64,000 bases of DNA from NCBI RefSeq assembly GCF_042648965.1, contig NZ_JBHRYJ010000005.1, positions 215,835-279,834 on the forward strand, in the 5' to 3' direction. This document shows positions 34,440 through 43,378 of the stretch, one piece after another; within the stretch, counting starts at the first letter, position 1; each line of letters opens with the position of its first letter. The DNA is from Ferrovibrio xuzhouensis. Its GTDB lineage: Bacteria > Pseudomonadota > Alphaproteobacteria > Ferrovibrionales > Ferrovibrionaceae. The position numbers were made by a program, and so were the translations under genes. Below the pieces are notes generated by a model. It did not search any database. It had not been told where the DNA came from and saw only the letters and a program-made list of their open reading frames with translations.

Positions 34440-36125
34440 TCAGGCCTCGTGGCCGGCCAGCAGGCTGTCGGCGGCGGCGCGCGCGGCCTCGGTGATGGTG
34501 GCACCGGCCAGCATGCGGGCGATTTCCTCGCGGCGGTCCGGTGCGTCCAGTGGCGCCACCTCGGTCAGCGTGGTGCGGTTCTTCGCCGGGCCGGTCTCGC
34601 GCTTGGCGATGCGCCAGTGCTGGCCGCCCTTGGCGGCGACCTGCGGCGAATGGGTGACCACCAGCACCTGCACCTGCCCGGCCAGCCGCGCCAGCCGCTC
34701 GCCGACTGCCGCCGCGGTGGCGCCGCCGACGCCGCGGTCGACCTCGTCGAAGATCAGCGTGCCGGCCGAACCGCGGCCGGCCAGCACGACACGCAGCGCC
34801 AGCATGAAGCGGCTGAGCTCGCCGCCCGAGGCGATTTTGGCCAGCGAGCCCGGCGCGGTGCCGGGATTGGTGGCAGCGAGGAACTGCACGCGGTCGGCGC
34901 CCTCGGCGCTCCATTGCTCGGGCGGCAGCGCCTCGACCGAAGTCGAGAATTTCGCTGCGCCGAGCTTCAACGGCGCGAGTTCGCCAGCCACCGCCTTGTC
35001 GAGTTTCGCCGCCGCCTTGCGCCGGGCCGCCGAGATCGACCCGGCCTTCGCCTCGTAGGCGGCGCGCGCCTCGGCGACTGCCTTCTCCAGCTTGCCGAGC
35101 GCGGCGGTCTGGTTGTCGATCAGCGCCAGCCGCTCGGCATAGCGTTCGGCCAGTGCGGCGAGATCATCGACGGGAACATTATGCTTGCGGGCGGCACCAC
35201 GCAGCGCGAACAGCCGCTCTTCCACGCGCTCCAGCCGGTTCGGATCGAGATCAAGCTCGCGGGCGGTGGTATCGAGTGCGACCGCCAGTTCGCCGGCCTG
35301 CAGCAGCACCTGGTCGGCCTGGGCGATCAGCGCATCGAGCCGGCCGCCGGCCCGCTCGGCCACCCGTTCCAGCGCGCGCAGACAGGCGCGCAGGCGCGCA
35401 TCGACGCCGCCGCCCTGCTCCAGCGCGCCCTGCGCCTCCTGCATCGCCACGGCCAATTTCTCACCGGCCTGCAGCAGGCTGCGCTGCTGCGCCAGCTCCG
35501 GTTCCTCGCCCGGCTGCGGCTTCAGTGCCTCGAGTTCGGTCGTCACATGGCGCAGGAAATCCTCTTCGCGGGCGGCCTGCTCGGCCGTCTGCCGCGCCCC
35601 GGCGAGCGCGGCTTCCGCCGCCCGCATCGCCTGGTGGGCGCCGCGCAGGCTCGCCACCTCGCCCTCCAGCCCGGCGTAATCGTCGAGCAAGGCGCGGTGG
35701 ATGGTGGCGTCGGTCAGCCCCTGCTCGTCATTCTGGCCGTGGATCTCGACCAGCGTGTCGCCGATCCGCCGCAGCAGGGCGACGCTGGCCGGCTGGTCAT
35801 TGATGAAGGCGCGGCTCTTGCCGTCGGCGCCGACCACGCGGCGCAGCACCAGTTCATCGCCGGCCTCGTCCATGGCCTGTTCGGCCAGGATGGCACGCGC
35901 GGGATGTTTCGCCGGCAGGTCGAAGGCGGCGCTGACCACGCCCTGGGCCGCACCGCTGCGCACCAGGCCGGCATCGGCGCGGCGGCCGAGCGCCAGGCCC
36001 AGCGCATCCAGCAGGATCGACTTGCCGGCGCCGGTCTCGCCGGTCAGCACGCCAAGCCCCGCCGCGCAGGCAAGGTCGAGGCGTTCGATCAGGACGATGT
36101 CGCGGATGCTCAGGTTGGTCAGCAT
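34440..36125 (-). CDS. recN: DNA repair protein RecN
   Basis: A 561-residue SMC-like ATPase for double-strand break repair. Walker A GETGAGKS is at residues 29-36, a long Ala/Glu/Arg-rich coiled coil spans about 150-370, and the C-terminal half holds the ABC signature SGGELSRFMLALR, Walker B LIFDEVDRGVGG and the H-loop VTHSPQVAA. It lies between bamD and ligA, as is usual in this class. No LexA box was identified upstream. Confidence 0.96.
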   Translation of the reverse strand: MLTNLSIRDIVLIERLDLACAAGLGVLTGETGAGKSILLDALGLALGRRADAGLVRSGAAQGVVSAAFDLPAKHPARAILAEQAMDEAGDELVLRRVVGADGKSRAFINDQPASVALLRRIGDTLVEIHGQNDEQGLTDATIHRALLDDYAGLEGEVASLRGAHQAMRAAEAALAGARQTAEQAAREEDFLRHVTTELEALKPQPGEEPELAQQRSLLQAGEKLAVAMQEAQGALEQGGGVDARLRACLRALERVAERAGGRLDALIAQADQVLLQAGELAVALDTTARELDLDPNRLERVEERLFALRGAARKHNVPVDDLAALAERYAERLALIDNQTAALGKLEKAVAEARAAYEAKAGSISAARRKAAAKLDKAVAGELAPLKLGAAKFSTSVEALPPEQWSAEGADRVQFLAATNPGTAPGSLAKIASGGELSRFMLALRVVLAGRGSAGTLIFDEVDRGVGGATAAAVGERLARLAGQVQVLVVTHSPQVAAKGGQHWRIAKRETGPAKNRTTLTEVAPLDAPDRREEIARMLAGATITEAARAAADSLLAGHEA

Positions 36126-36186
36126 GGCGGGTGGATCGGCTTCAGAGCCGGGCGGCGCCCGCAGGATCGGCTGCGCCGCATGGCGG

Positions 36187-37056
36187 TCAGAAGACGGAGT
36201 GCCAGGTACGGCCGATCCAGCCTTCTTTCTGCTTCTGCTCGTCGCTGGAGGCGACTTTCTGGCCGGTCAGCAGGCTGTAGGTGTCGGCGTACCATTCGCT
36301 GCCCGGGTAATTGTAGCCGAGCACGGCGGCAACATTCTGCGCCTCGTCGAGCACGCCGAGCGACAGATAGGCCTCGGTCAGGCGGTGCAGCGCTTCCGGC
36401 ACCTGAGTCGTGGTCTGGTATTTCTCGATCACGGTGCGGAAACGGTTGATGGCGGCGATATACAGGCCCTGGTGCAGGTAGTAGCGGCCGATAGCCATTT
36501 CCTTGCCGGCCAGGTGATCGTTGGTCAGATCGATCTTGAGGCGGGCGTCGCGGGCATATTCGCTGGTCGGATAGCGGCGCACCACTTCCTGCAGCGCGTC
36601 GAGCGCCTGCTGGGTGATCTTCTGGTCGCGGCCGACATCGGTGATCTGTTCGTAATAGCAGATGGCGATCAGGTAATAGGCGTAGGGCGCATCCTTGTTG
36701 CCCGGATGCAGCTGCAGGAAGCGCTGCGCCGCCGAGACCGCGTCGGTGTATTTGTTCTGCTGGTAATAGGCGTAGGCCCCCATGATCTCGGCCTTGGTCG
36801 CCCAGACCGAATAGGGATGCTGGCGCTCGACCTCGTCGAAGCCCTTGGCGGCGGCTTCCCAGTTATAGGCCGCCACGGCGTTCATCGCCCCGTTATAGAG
36901 GTCCTCGACCGGTCGCTCGACATAGGGCGCCTCGGTCTTGCCGCAGGCTGCCAGCACCACCGTCAGGAGAATGGCGGCAGCGGCCCGTCGGAAATTGTTA
37001 ACGGCGGCCGGGGAATCCGGTGTGGCGAGCTTCGGCATGGGCGGATTCTGTCGCAT
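36187..37056 (-). CDS. bamD: Outer membrane protein assembly factor BamD
   Basis: A 289-residue lipoprotein of the BAM complex, which inserts beta-barrel proteins into the outer membrane. The lipobox VLAAC ends at Cys38 after a basic and hydrophobic signal. Five TPR-type repeats follow (for example WEAAAKGFDEVERQHPYSVW and AVSAAQRFLQLHPGN). The ATG at 37056 gives an N-region of about 25 residues before the hydrophobic core; the ATG at 37038 would give a more usual signal length. It is followed by recN after 61 bases and belongs to the lpxC-bamD-recN-ligA order conserved in the class. Confidence 0.94.
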   Translation of the reverse strand: MRQNPPMPKLATPDSPAAVNNFRRAAAAILLTVVLAACGKTEAPYVERPVEDLYNGAMNAVAAYNWEAAAKGFDEVERQHPYSVWATKAEIMGAYAYYQQNKYTDAVSAAQRFLQLHPGNKDAPYAYYLIAICYYEQITDVGRDQKITQQALDALQEVVRRYPTSEYARDARLKIDLTNDHLAGKEMAIGRYYLHQGLYIAAINRFRTVIEKYQTTTQVPEALHRLTEAYLSLGVLDEAQNVAAVLGYNYPGSEWYADTYSLLTGQKVASSDEQKQKEGWIGRTWHSVF

Positions 37057-37581
37057 GGCCCCCCGCCAAAATCAAGCTCGGGCGCGGCTATTCCCCAGTA
37101 AACCCTCGCAATTCTTACGCCTTTCGAACTATGACGCGGCTAATAATCCTACCTGCATCCCATTTGCAGTTTTCCGGCCAAAACGCCGACCTATACTTCT
37201 GAACGATTTTCCAGCCGGCTATATTCGCGTATTAGAGGTATAGGTGTCTCACAGGTCATGGTTCCTTTCAGGGAAAATCCCGCAAGGCGAGTAGCTGCCG
37301 GCCCCCACAAAGAATTGTGACACCCGGAAGAGATGTTCGGACGTTGTGATTGTTAGTACACATGCTTCTTGTCCGGTGCCGTAAGATTTTGTGAGATTCC
37401 ATATCCCAACCGGGATGTCGGCCTCCAGTCAGGGCCGGCCGGATGGGACAGGCGGCAGGCCACGCCCTCACGGGGTGCATAAGAATGCATCCGGAGCAAC
37501 GACAGGTCGCTTGAGACTGCCGAATTAATGATGGCCGCCCATGGGGGCGGCCACGGAGAGCTTCGCCAAGGGGTGCCACCA
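37057..37581. other. Long intergenic region between bamD and the XRE regulator
   Basis: This 525-base region separates two divergent genes and is clearly less GC-rich than the flanks, particularly at 37100-37240 and 37305-37400. It should hold both promoters; a TATATT at 37220-37225 has no good -35. A perfect 8-bp hairpin GGCCGCCC/GGGCGGCC (37533-37540/37545-37552) sits 30 bases before the regulator start. No supported gene was found inside; the short minus-strand open frames have no family features. Confidence 0.5.
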
Positions 37582-37995
37582 ATGGGAAAGATTGCCACGC
37601 GCGTTGACGAGTATGTCGGAGAGCGGATTCGGTCGCGTCGCACCGAGCTGGGCCTGACCCAGGAGGAGCTGGCGAACTCGCTGAAGATTTCCTACCAGCA
37701 GGTCCAGAAGTACGAGACCGGCGCCAACCGCGTCAGCGCCGGCCGCCTGTTCGAGATCGCCCAGCGCCTGCATGTCGACATGGCCTACTTCTTCGACGGC
37801 CTCAAGGACACGGTGGAGAGCAAGCCGATGGAGCATGGCGGCAAGAACCGCTCGACCATCGAGCTGGTGCGCAACTTCAGCGACATCGAGGATACCACGA
37901 TCCGCTCGGCGGTCGCCGGCCTGATCAAGAGCATCGCCAGCCGCTACAAGGACGAGGAGACCGGCGAAGCCGGCCTCGCCGCCCCGGGCAACTGA
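37582..37995 (+). CDS. XRE family helix-turn-helix regulator
   Basis: A 137-residue DNA-binding protein. The HTH spans about residues 15-70: RIRSRRTELGLTQEELANSL, ISYQQVQKYETGANRVSAGR and FEIAQRLHVDMAYFFDG. The tail of about 60 residues is a short alpha-helical region. Close relatives occur in nearly every alphaproteobacterium in one or more copies and are often cell-cycle or growth-phase regulators. The target here is unknown. AAGGGG lies eight bases before the ATG at 37582; upstream in-frame ATGs are not needed. A strong terminator follows. The unusually long leader suggests complex control. Confidence 0.9.
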   Translation: MGKIATRVDEYVGERIRSRRTELGLTQEELANSLKISYQQVQKYETGANRVSAGRLFEIAQRLHVDMAYFFDGLKDTVESKPMEHGGKNRSTIELVRNFSDIEDTTIRSAVAGLIKSIASRYKDEETGEAGLAAPGN

Positions 37996-38054
37996 GATAC
38001 GGAATGCGGACCGTGCCGCCGGCCATCAGGCCGGCGGGCGGCTTCGGCGTCCAG

Positions 38055-38087
38055 CGCCGCCGGTCAGCAGACCGGCGGCGTTTTTTT
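38055..38087 (+). terminator. Intrinsic terminator of the XRE regulator gene
   Basis: A perfect 10-bp stem CGCCGCCGGT/ACCGGCGGCG with a six-base loop is followed by seven T on the plus strand, 60 bases after the stop codon. Confidence 0.92.
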
Positions 38088-38115
38088 GTCCGCCGCGGCC
38101 TGATCAGCGCATAAA

Positions 38116-38141
38116 AAAAGCCCCGCCGCAGCGGGGCTTTT
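38116..38141 (-). terminator. Bidirectional terminator after lpxC
   Basis: An 11-bp stem AAAAGCCCCGC/GCGGGGCTTTT with a four-base loop. On the minus strand it is followed by a run of seven T, so it ends the lpxC transcript, and it can act as a second stop for the plus strand. Confidence 0.9.
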
Positions 38142-38162
38142 CTGCAGTGAAATAGGCTGCGG

Positions 38163-39119
38163 TCAGTGCGCGGCGTCGGCCACGGCCGGACGCAGGCCGG
38201 TGCCGATATCGGCGGCCGGCAGGACACGGGCGGCGTCGCGGGCCTTGGCATGGGTGGTCCAGGCAAAGGCGCTCTGGTCGGCAAACAGCGCCTGCAGCAG
38301 CTTGTTGTTCAGCGCATGGCCCGAGCGGCGGCCGTCGTAGCGGCCGATGATCGGCGCGCCGGTCAGATACAGGTCGCCCAGCGCGTCGAGGATCTTGTGA
38401 CGCACGAACTCGTCTTCGTAGCGCAGACCGTCGTCATTGAGGATGCGGTCATGACCAAGCACCACGGCATTCTCCAGCGATCCGCCGCGGGCGAGGCCCA
38501 GCGAACGCAGATGCTCGACCTCCTGCACGAAACCGAAGGTGCGGGCGCGGGCGATATCGGCCTTGAAGCGGCCCGGCTCAAGCTGGAAGGCGGCGCTCTG
38601 GCGACCGATCATCTGGTTGGCGAACTCGATCTCGAAATCGATCGCGAAGCCCTCGGCCGGCAGCAGGGCGGCGCTTGCCTCGCCGTCGCGGACCTCGACC
38701 TTCTTGAGGATCCTGAGATAGCGGCGCGGCGCGACCTGCTCGATCAGGTCGGCGCATTCGATCAGGAACACGAAGGGCGCGGAGGAACCGTCCATCACCG
38801 GCACTTCCGGGCCATCGACATCGATCAGCACGTTGTCGACGCCCATGCCGGCGAGCGCGGCCATCAGATGCTCGACAGTGCCGACCGAGATGCCCTCGCC
38901 GGCGGCGACCGTGGTGCACAGGCGCAGGTCGGTGACCTTGTCATAGCGCGCCTGGATCAGCGGCTGGCCCGGCAGGTCGGTGCGGCGGAACACCACTCCG
39001 GTATCCGGCGCGGCCGGGTTCAGCACCATATGGACCATGGCGCCGCTGTGCAGGCCGATGCCCGAGCACTTGATGCGGTTCTTCAGGGTCTTCTGGGCGA
39101 TCTTGCCGGAATGGGCCAC
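38163..39119 (-). CDS. lpxC: UDP-3-O-acyl-N-acetylglucosamine deacetylase
   Basis: A 318-residue zinc deacetylase for the committed step of lipid A synthesis. Zinc ligands are His84 (VEHLMAAL), His241 and Asp245 (HKILDALGD), with catalytic His268 (SGHALN). The start is a GTG at 39119: AAGGAG lies seven bases before it, and the protein then begins with the family's KTLKNRIKCSGIGLHSG at residues 10-26. An upstream ATG in the same frame has no ribosome site. A terminator and a strong hairpin lie between ftsZ and lpxC, so lpxC is probably expressed partly on its own. Confidence 0.95.
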   Translation of the reverse strand: MAHSGKIAQKTLKNRIKCSGIGLHSGAMVHMVLNPAAPDTGVVFRRTDLPGQPLIQARYDKVTDLRLCTTVAAGEGISVGTVEHLMAALAGMGVDNVLIDVDGPEVPVMDGSSAPFVFLIECADLIEQVAPRRYLRILKKVEVRDGEASAALLPAEGFAIDFEIEFANQMIGRQSAAFQLEPGRFKADIARARTFGFVQEVEHLRSLGLARGGSLENAVVLGHDRILNDDGLRYEDEFVRHKILDALGDLYLTGAPIIGRYDGRRSGHALNNKLLQALFADQSAFAWTTHAKARDAARVLPAADIGTGLRPAVADAAH

Positions 39120-39173
39120 GCGGGAACTCCTTACAATCGCGGCCGGCTGAAAACGAATCGGCGCCGTCCGCAC

Positions 39174-39211
39174 AAACAAAAACCGGGGATGGTTGTACCA
39201 ACCACCCCCGG
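39174..39211 (-). terminator. Intrinsic terminator between ftsZ and lpxC
   Basis: On the minus strand a 13-bp stem with one mismatch (39183-39195/39199-39211) and a three-base loop is followed by TTTTTGTTTG (39182-39173). It should stop most transcription coming from ftsZ before lpxC. Confidence 0.82.
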
Positions 39212-39241
39212 CAACAACAAATCACTCTCTGTTTCTAACTG

Positions 39242-39284
39242 TAACGTCGCCGGCATGGGATAAACCCTTATGCCGGCGACGTTA
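39242..39284 (-). promoter_or_regulatory. Perfect 15-bp hairpin after ftsZ
   Basis: TAACGTCGCCGGCAT and its exact complement are separated by 13 bases, eight bases past the ftsZ stop. There is no T-run, so it looks like a 3'-end stabiliser or a pause element rather than the terminator itself, which follows 30 bases later. Confidence 0.75.
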
Positions 39285-39292
39285 ATTACCCC

Positions 39293-41041
39293 TTAATTGG
39301 CCTGGCGGCGGAGGAAGGCCGGGATGTCCAGAAGGTCATCCTGGGGCCGGTTCGGCGCGGGTGCCGCAGCGGTCGGCAGCAACCCCAGATCGGCCTGGCG
39401 CGGGACTTCCGGCGCGACCGGCGCCGGGACTGCGACAGAGGCCGGGGGCGCCATCGGTGCCGGAGCCGCCTGGCGGGCGAACTGCGGCTCGTGCTGACGG
39501 GCCGGCTGGGCCTCGGCCTCACGGCCGCGGGCGCCGGTGATGCGCTCGAACAGGCCGATCTTCTTCCGCGGCTCGGCCGGCCGGTTGACCATGTCGGCTT
39601 CCGCGAAGGGATCCGGCTGACGGACCTCGGCGACCGGCATGCGCGGCGGCAGCGGCTGGGCCGGCTGCGGCACGAAATGGCCGGCAGCCGCCACCTCGGC
39701 CGCGAACGGACGCGGCGACTGGACGCCGGCCGGGGCCATCACCGCCTCGAAGTCGACCACCGGAGCGGCGGCAACCGCCACGGCCGGTTCGGCAACCGGT
39801 TCCGCCAGCGGCGCCTGCAGAGCGGCGGGCAGCACGCCCGGCGCCGGCAGATCAGCCATCGGCTGTACCATCGGGGCAGGCTGCGCCTGCATGACCGGCT
39901 GCGGCATGGCCAGCGCGGTGGCGCCGGCACTGACCGGGCCCTGCTGCGGCATGGCGACCTGGGCGGCCGTGGCCGGGCGGGTGGCCTGGCCGGCGCCAAA
40001 GTTGACCGGCTTGGCCTGCGGCGGGGTGACCAGACGCAGGGCCGGCGTGGCCAGCGGCTTCTGCTCGGCCTGGGCGGCGGCATCGATGCCGGTGGCGACC
40101 ACGGAAACCCGCATGCGGCCTTCCATGTTCGCGTCCAGGGTCGAGCCGACGATGATGTTGGCCTCGGGGTCGACTTCCTCACGGATGCGGTTGGCCGCCT
40201 CGTCGACCTCGAACAGGGTCAGGTCGGGGCCGCCGGTGATGTTGATCAGCACGCCGCGGGCACCCTTCATCGAGATGTCGTCGAGCAGCGGGTTGGCGAT
40301 CGCACGCTCGGCCGCCTCGATGGCACGATGATCGCCATCGGCCTCGCCGGTGCCCATCATCGCCTTGCCCATCTCGCTCATCACCGAACGGACGTCGGCG
40401 AAGTCGAGGTTGATCAGGCCCGGCATGACCATCAGGTCGGTGATGCCGCGCACGCCCGACTGCAGGACGTTGTCGGCCATCTTGAAGGCATCCGCGAAGG
40501 TGGTCTTCTCGTTGGCGACCCGGAACAGGTTCTGGTTCGGGATGATGATCAGGGTGTCGACGTATTCCTGCAGCTCGCGGATGCCGGCCTCGGCCAGCCG
40601 CATGCGCTGGCTGCCCTCGAACGAGAACGGCTTGGTCACGACACCAACCGTAAGGATACCCATCTCCTTGGCGGCCCGGGCGATCACCGGCGCGGCCCCG
40701 GTACCGGTGCCGCCGCCCATGCCGGCAGCGACGAAGGCCATGTGGCTGCCCTGCAGGTGCTCGACGATCTGCTCGATCGATTCCTCCGCCGCGGCCCGGC
40801 CGACATCCGGCTTGGCGCCGCAGCCGAGGCCCTGCGTCAGCGAGACGCCGAGCTGGATGCGCCGCTCGGTCAGCGACATGTTGATCGCCTGGGCGTCGGT
40901 ATTGGCGGCGACGAATTCGACGCCTTCGAGCTGGGCGTTGATCATGTTGTTGACGGCGTTGCCACCGGCCCCGCCCACGCCGAAGACGACGATGCGGGGC
41001 TTCAGTTCCCGCGTGGTCGGCATGCTAAGATTGATACCCAT
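39293..41041 (-). CDS. ftsZ: Cell division protein FtsZ
   Basis: A 582-residue tubulin-like GTPase that forms the Z ring. The GTP-binding GGGTGTGAAP signature is at about residues 109-118, and the catalytic T7 loop is in LINLDFADVRSVM. The folded core ends near residue 325. A linker of about 240 residues follows, rich in Ala, Pro, Gln and Met, as is typical for long-linker alphaproteobacterial FtsZ. The conserved C-terminal peptide DDLLDIPAFLRRQAN binds FtsA and others. The ATG at 41041 has GGAGGAG three bases upstream. ftsA ends 120 bases before it, leaving room for an internal promoter. Confidence 0.97.
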   Translation of the reverse strand: MGINLSMPTTRELKPRIVVFGVGGAGGNAVNNMINAQLEGVEFVAANTDAQAINMSLTERRIQLGVSLTQGLGCGAKPDVGRAAAEESIEQIVEHLQGSHMAFVAAGMGGGTGTGAAPVIARAAKEMGILTVGVVTKPFSFEGSQRMRLAEAGIRELQEYVDTLIIIPNQNLFRVANEKTTFADAFKMADNVLQSGVRGITDLMVMPGLINLDFADVRSVMSEMGKAMMGTGEADGDHRAIEAAERAIANPLLDDISMKGARGVLINITGGPDLTLFEVDEAANRIREEVDPEANIIVGSTLDANMEGRMRVSVVATGIDAAAQAEQKPLATPALRLVTPPQAKPVNFGAGQATRPATAAQVAMPQQGPVSAGATALAMPQPVMQAQPAPMVQPMADLPAPGVLPAALQAPLAEPVAEPAVAVAAAPVVDFEAVMAPAGVQSPRPFAAEVAAAGHFVPQPAQPLPPRMPVAEVRQPDPFAEADMVNRPAEPRKKIGLFERITGARGREAEAQPARQHEPQFARQAAPAPMAPPASVAVPAPVAPEVPRQADLGLLPTAAAPAPNRPQDDLLDIPAFLRRQAN

Positions 41042-41161
41042 GTTCTCCTCCAGGGTTAACCATTGCAATGACCAAAGTCGCTACGCGATGCAAGCGACCT
41101 TTCGAAAACCGCATGGATGCTGATCATTTCGATCATCGTCTTTGACGTCATTTCCACACGA

Positions 41162-42403
41162 TCAAAAATTCGCACGCAGCCAGCGGCCGATTCGCGCGAC
41201 AGCACTGTTCGGTGCCGGTTCGGGTTCGGGCAGACGGATCATGCGCTCCGCCCCCTGTTGCTGCGCATATGAGAGAAGTCCGGCGCAGGCCGAGAAGGCC
41301 GGACCGCCGGTTGCCTCGGCCAGTCCGCCCACACGGATGGGGCGGCCGAGCCGGACCTGCTTGTCGAGGATACGGGCCGAGAGTTCGCGCACGCCCTGCA
41401 GCTGGCAGGCGCCGCCGGTCAGCACGACGCGGCGGCCGGCCAGCTTCTCGAATCCGGACTGCGCGAGTCGTTCGCGGACCTGCTCGATGGTCTCTTCGAG
41501 TCGCGGCTTGATGATGCCGGTCAGGATCGAGCGCGGCACCTGGTTATGGGCATGCTCGTCGGTCTCGCCGACCTGGGGGACGTCGATGGTCTCGGTATCG
41601 TCCGACGGGCTCGGCAGCACGGTGCCATAGAGGGTCTTCAGCCGCTCGGCATGGGCCAGCGGCGTGGACAGCCCGCGGGCGATGTCGTTGGTGACATGGG
41701 CACCGCCCAGCGGCACCACGTCCACATGCACGAGCTGGCCGTCGTAGAACACCGCCAGGCTGGTGGTGCCGCCGCCCATGTCGATCAGGGTGACGCCGAG
41801 GTCCATCTCGTCCTCGACCAGACAGGCAAGCCCGGCGGCGAACGGCGCCACCACCCGGCCAGCGATGCGCAGGTGACCGCGGGCAACGCAGGTCGACAGG
41901 TTGCGCAACGGGCCGGCGCCTGCGGTGATGATATGCATGTTGACGCCGAGCCGCTCGCAGGCCATGCCGCGCGGGTCCTTGATGCCGCGCGAGCCGTCGA
42001 TGGTATAGCCGACCGGGATCGAATGGATGATCTCGCGGTCGCCGGGATGCTCGTGGCGGCGGCCCTGGTCGAGCACCAGGCCGACATCGTGTTCGGTGAC
42101 CTCGTGGCCGTCGATGGCGACCTCGACGCCGACGGTCAGCGACTGCGGGCTGCCGGCATTGATGCTGACGTAGACGTCGCGGATGGTTTCGCCGCACATC
42201 CGCTCGGCGGTTTCCACCGCGGCGCGGATCGACTGCTCGGCGGCATCCATGTCGATCACGTTGCCGCTGCGCAGGCCGCGCGACAGCTGGTGGCCGATCC
42301 CGATCACCCTGAGCGTGCCGCCATCGGCCCGCGCGATGAAACAGCACACCTTGGACGACCCGACATCCAGTGCGGCAATCAGTCCGCTGCGCGACACGGC
42401 CAT
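41162..42403 (-). CDS. ftsA: Cell division protein FtsA
   Basis: A 413-residue actin-like ATPase that anchors FtsZ to the membrane. The phosphate-1 motif ALDVGSSKVCC is at residues 11-21, the phosphate-2 motif LIDMGGGTTSLAVF near residue 215 and VVLTGGACQLQGV near residue 340. The C-terminal ARIGRWLRANF is the amphipathic membrane helix. It lies between ftsQ (33-base gap) and ftsZ (120-base gap). Confidence 0.96.
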   Translation of the reverse strand: MAVSRSGLIAALDVGSSKVCCFIARADGGTLRVIGIGHQLSRGLRSGNVIDMDAAEQSIRAAVETAERMCGETIRDVYVSINAGSPQSLTVGVEVAIDGHEVTEHDVGLVLDQGRRHEHPGDREIIHSIPVGYTIDGSRGIKDPRGMACERLGVNMHIITAGAGPLRNLSTCVARGHLRIAGRVVAPFAAGLACLVEDEMDLGVTLIDMGGGTTSLAVFYDGQLVHVDVVPLGGAHVTNDIARGLSTPLAHAERLKTLYGTVLPSPSDDTETIDVPQVGETDEHAHNQVPRSILTGIIKPRLEETIEQVRERLAQSGFEKLAGRRVVLTGGACQLQGVRELSARILDKQVRLGRPIRVGGLAEATGGPAFSACAGLLSYAQQQGAERMIRLPEPEPAPNSAVARIGRWLRANF

Positions 42404-42436
42404 GACTCTACTTCCCCTCGCTGCCGGTATGCCGCG

Positions 42437-43378
42437 TCATATCCGCTTCCCCGGCGTTTTCCTGCCGGCCGGACCCGGCGCCTGCGCCGCCGCCGCGGCG
42501 GCCTCGGCTTCCGGTGTCAGCCGTACGATCAGTCGGTCGTCGAGCCGCAGGTCGACCATGGCGATGTCGCGACGCAGCAGACCGTTATTCTTTTCCAGCG
42601 CGGCAAGGCGCGCCCAGGCCGCTTCCGGATTCTCTTCCGGCAAGCGGGCGACAACGCCGTTGTCGAACTGGATGTCCCAGCGGCGCTGGCGCAGGCGAAC
42701 CGCGGCGACCACATGGCTCGCCAGCACCGGATCGGCATGCAGCATGGCGACCAGGTCATGGGCCTTGTCCGACGCGCCGGCGCCGACCAGCAGCAGCAGG
42801 TTGGCGAAATCCGTGCGGTCGCCCTCCTGCAGCACCCGGCCATCCTCGTCGACCAGGTAGACGCGGCCGTCGATCTGCCAGCGCGCAAACGGCTGCCGCT
42901 CGACGATCTCGATATGCAGGGTATCGGGCAGCTGGCGCCACACGGTGGCCTGCTTGACCCAGCCGATAGCTTCCAGCCGGTGCCGCACGGCATCGAGGTC
43001 GAGCGACAGGATCGGGTCGCCGCGCTTGACGTCGACGGCGGCGGCCAGCATGTCGAGCGGCGCATTGACCCGGCCGCGCAGGTTCACCTCGCCGACCTTG
43101 AGGTCGGCGCTGGCCCCCGCCTCGCCCATCACATGCTGCAAGGCGACGCGCGCCTCGGCCGGTAAGTCCGTGCGGAACCAGGCATAGGCGCCGCCGATGG
43201 CAATGCCGGCCAGCAAGCCGACCGCGAAGCCCCAGCGGATGCGGCGCCACAGCACCGAGCGCGGCTTGCGGCGCGCCGGCGGCAGCGGCCGGCAATAGCC
43301 CTTGGGCCGGGCCGGCGGCAGGGTCGGCGCGCAGGGCGCGCAGGGCCGGTCGTCGGCGAGGACCACTAGCGACCGCAT
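42437..43378 (-). CDS. ftsQ: Cell division protein FtsQ
   Basis: A 313-residue bitopic divisome protein that links FtsL/FtsB to the cytoplasmic proteins. The first 48 residues are Pro/Arg-rich and cytoplasmic, one transmembrane helix spans about 49-68, and a periplasmic POTRA domain follows (VNLRGRVNAPLDMLAAAVDV), then the FtsQ beta domain (VWRQLPDTLHIEIVERQPFA). The C-terminal 30 residues are Ala/Pro-rich. The start overlaps ddl by 13 bases. Confidence 0.94.
   Translation of the reverse strand: MRSLVVLADDRPCAPCAPTLPPARPKGYCRPLPPARRKPRSVLWRRIRWGFAVGLLAGIAIGGAYAWFRTDLPAEARVALQHVMGEAGASADLKVGEVNLRGRVNAPLDMLAAAVDVKRGDPILSLDLDAVRHRLEAIGWVKQATVWRQLPDTLHIEIVERQPFARWQIDGRVYLVDEDGRVLQEGDRTDFANLLLLVGAGASDKAHDLVAMLHADPVLASHVVAAVRLRQRRWDIQFDNGVVARLPEENPEAAWARLAALEKNNGLLRRDIAMVDLRLDDRLIVRLTPEAEAAAAAAQAPGPAGRKTPGKRI

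Noticed and set aside
34438..34914. In-frame extension upstream of ligA
   Set aside because: It lies inside recN. The family N-terminus begins at the ATG at 34437.
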